From the NCBI GenBank assembly GCA_003499955.1, contig DNRP01000136.1, forward strand, positions 1 through 8,682: 8,682 nt of DNA. The letters are read 5' to 3'. Below, piece after piece: positions 8,672 to 8,682 of the stretch; the stretch's first letter is position 1; each line of letters starts with the position of its first letter. The notes below the pieces were generated by a model. That model worked only from the letters and a program-made list of their open reading frames with translations. It had not been told where the DNA came from and did no database searches. A program made the position numbers and the translations under genes. This DNA is from Cyanobacteria bacterium UBA9971. Lineage in GTDB: Bacteria; Cyanobacteriota; Vampirovibrionia; Gastranaerophilales; UBA9971.

Positions 8672-8682
8672 AATTGTCATTG
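8672..8682. repeat. Possible start of a third TGTCATT repeat copy, cut by the window edge
   Basis: AATTGTCATT at 8672-8681 matches the left arm of the hairpin at 7856-7865 for 10 bases, and like that copy it lies just beyond a gene end. The window stops before the opposite arm, so this is only suggestive. Confidence 0.25.

Overview
This is an AT-rich bacterial chromosomal window of mostly housekeeping genes. The taxon is not certain. The GyrB is the long form (810 aa) with a large insertion in the TOPRIM/C-terminal region, which points to a Gram-negative-type lineage. SecD is short (433 aa) and separate from SecF, and the intergenic spaces carry TGTCATTCTGAG-type repeats. Together these suggest an AT-rich, deep-branching, uncultured-type Gram-negative group; Vampirovibrionia/Melainabacteria-like or another candidate phylum is a guess. 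No plasmid, phage or CRISPR signal is visible.

Layout. Positions 1-2948: a promoter-like TATAAT at the left edge, two tiny membrane-protein genes (86 and 33 aa), then gyrB, all on + and closely spaced, ended by a perfectly palindromic intrinsic terminator. Positions 3003-3255: a one-gene + unit encoding a 57-aa lysine-rich peptide, preceded by a perfect 8-bp inverted repeat and closed by a strong hairpin shared with the convergent gene. Positions 3278-4984 (-): a complete transmembrane methyl-accepting chemotaxis protein. Positions 4985-5277: a 293-bp divergent control region that is unusually rich in symmetry. It holds a 36-bp palindrome abutting a TATAAT box for the chemoreceptor, two copies of GTGTCCATnATA flanking that palindrome, and a cluster of TTAAGA(T) half-sites nearer secD. 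Positions 5278-7832 (+): secD and secF, the proton-driven accessory subunits of the Sec translocon, separated by 212 bp that contain a 136-bp terminal-inverted-repeat element. Positions 7833-8026: a perfect 16-bp-stem hairpin with the same TGTCATTCTG head. Positions 8027-8670: a gene for an exported protein of unknown function with its own terminator. The last bases may begin a third copy of the repeat.

The genes do not form one pathway. Negative supercoiling (GyrB), chemosensing (MCP) and protein export (SecD/SecF) are neighbours. SecD and SecF act together with SecYEG to complete export of substrates such as the signal-peptide-bearing protein encoded last. I see no clear new defence or mobile system. 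The least explained items are the divergent MCP-secD control region, the short basic peptide with an LGG motif, the repeat family splitting secDF, and the two small membrane proteins ahead of gyrB.
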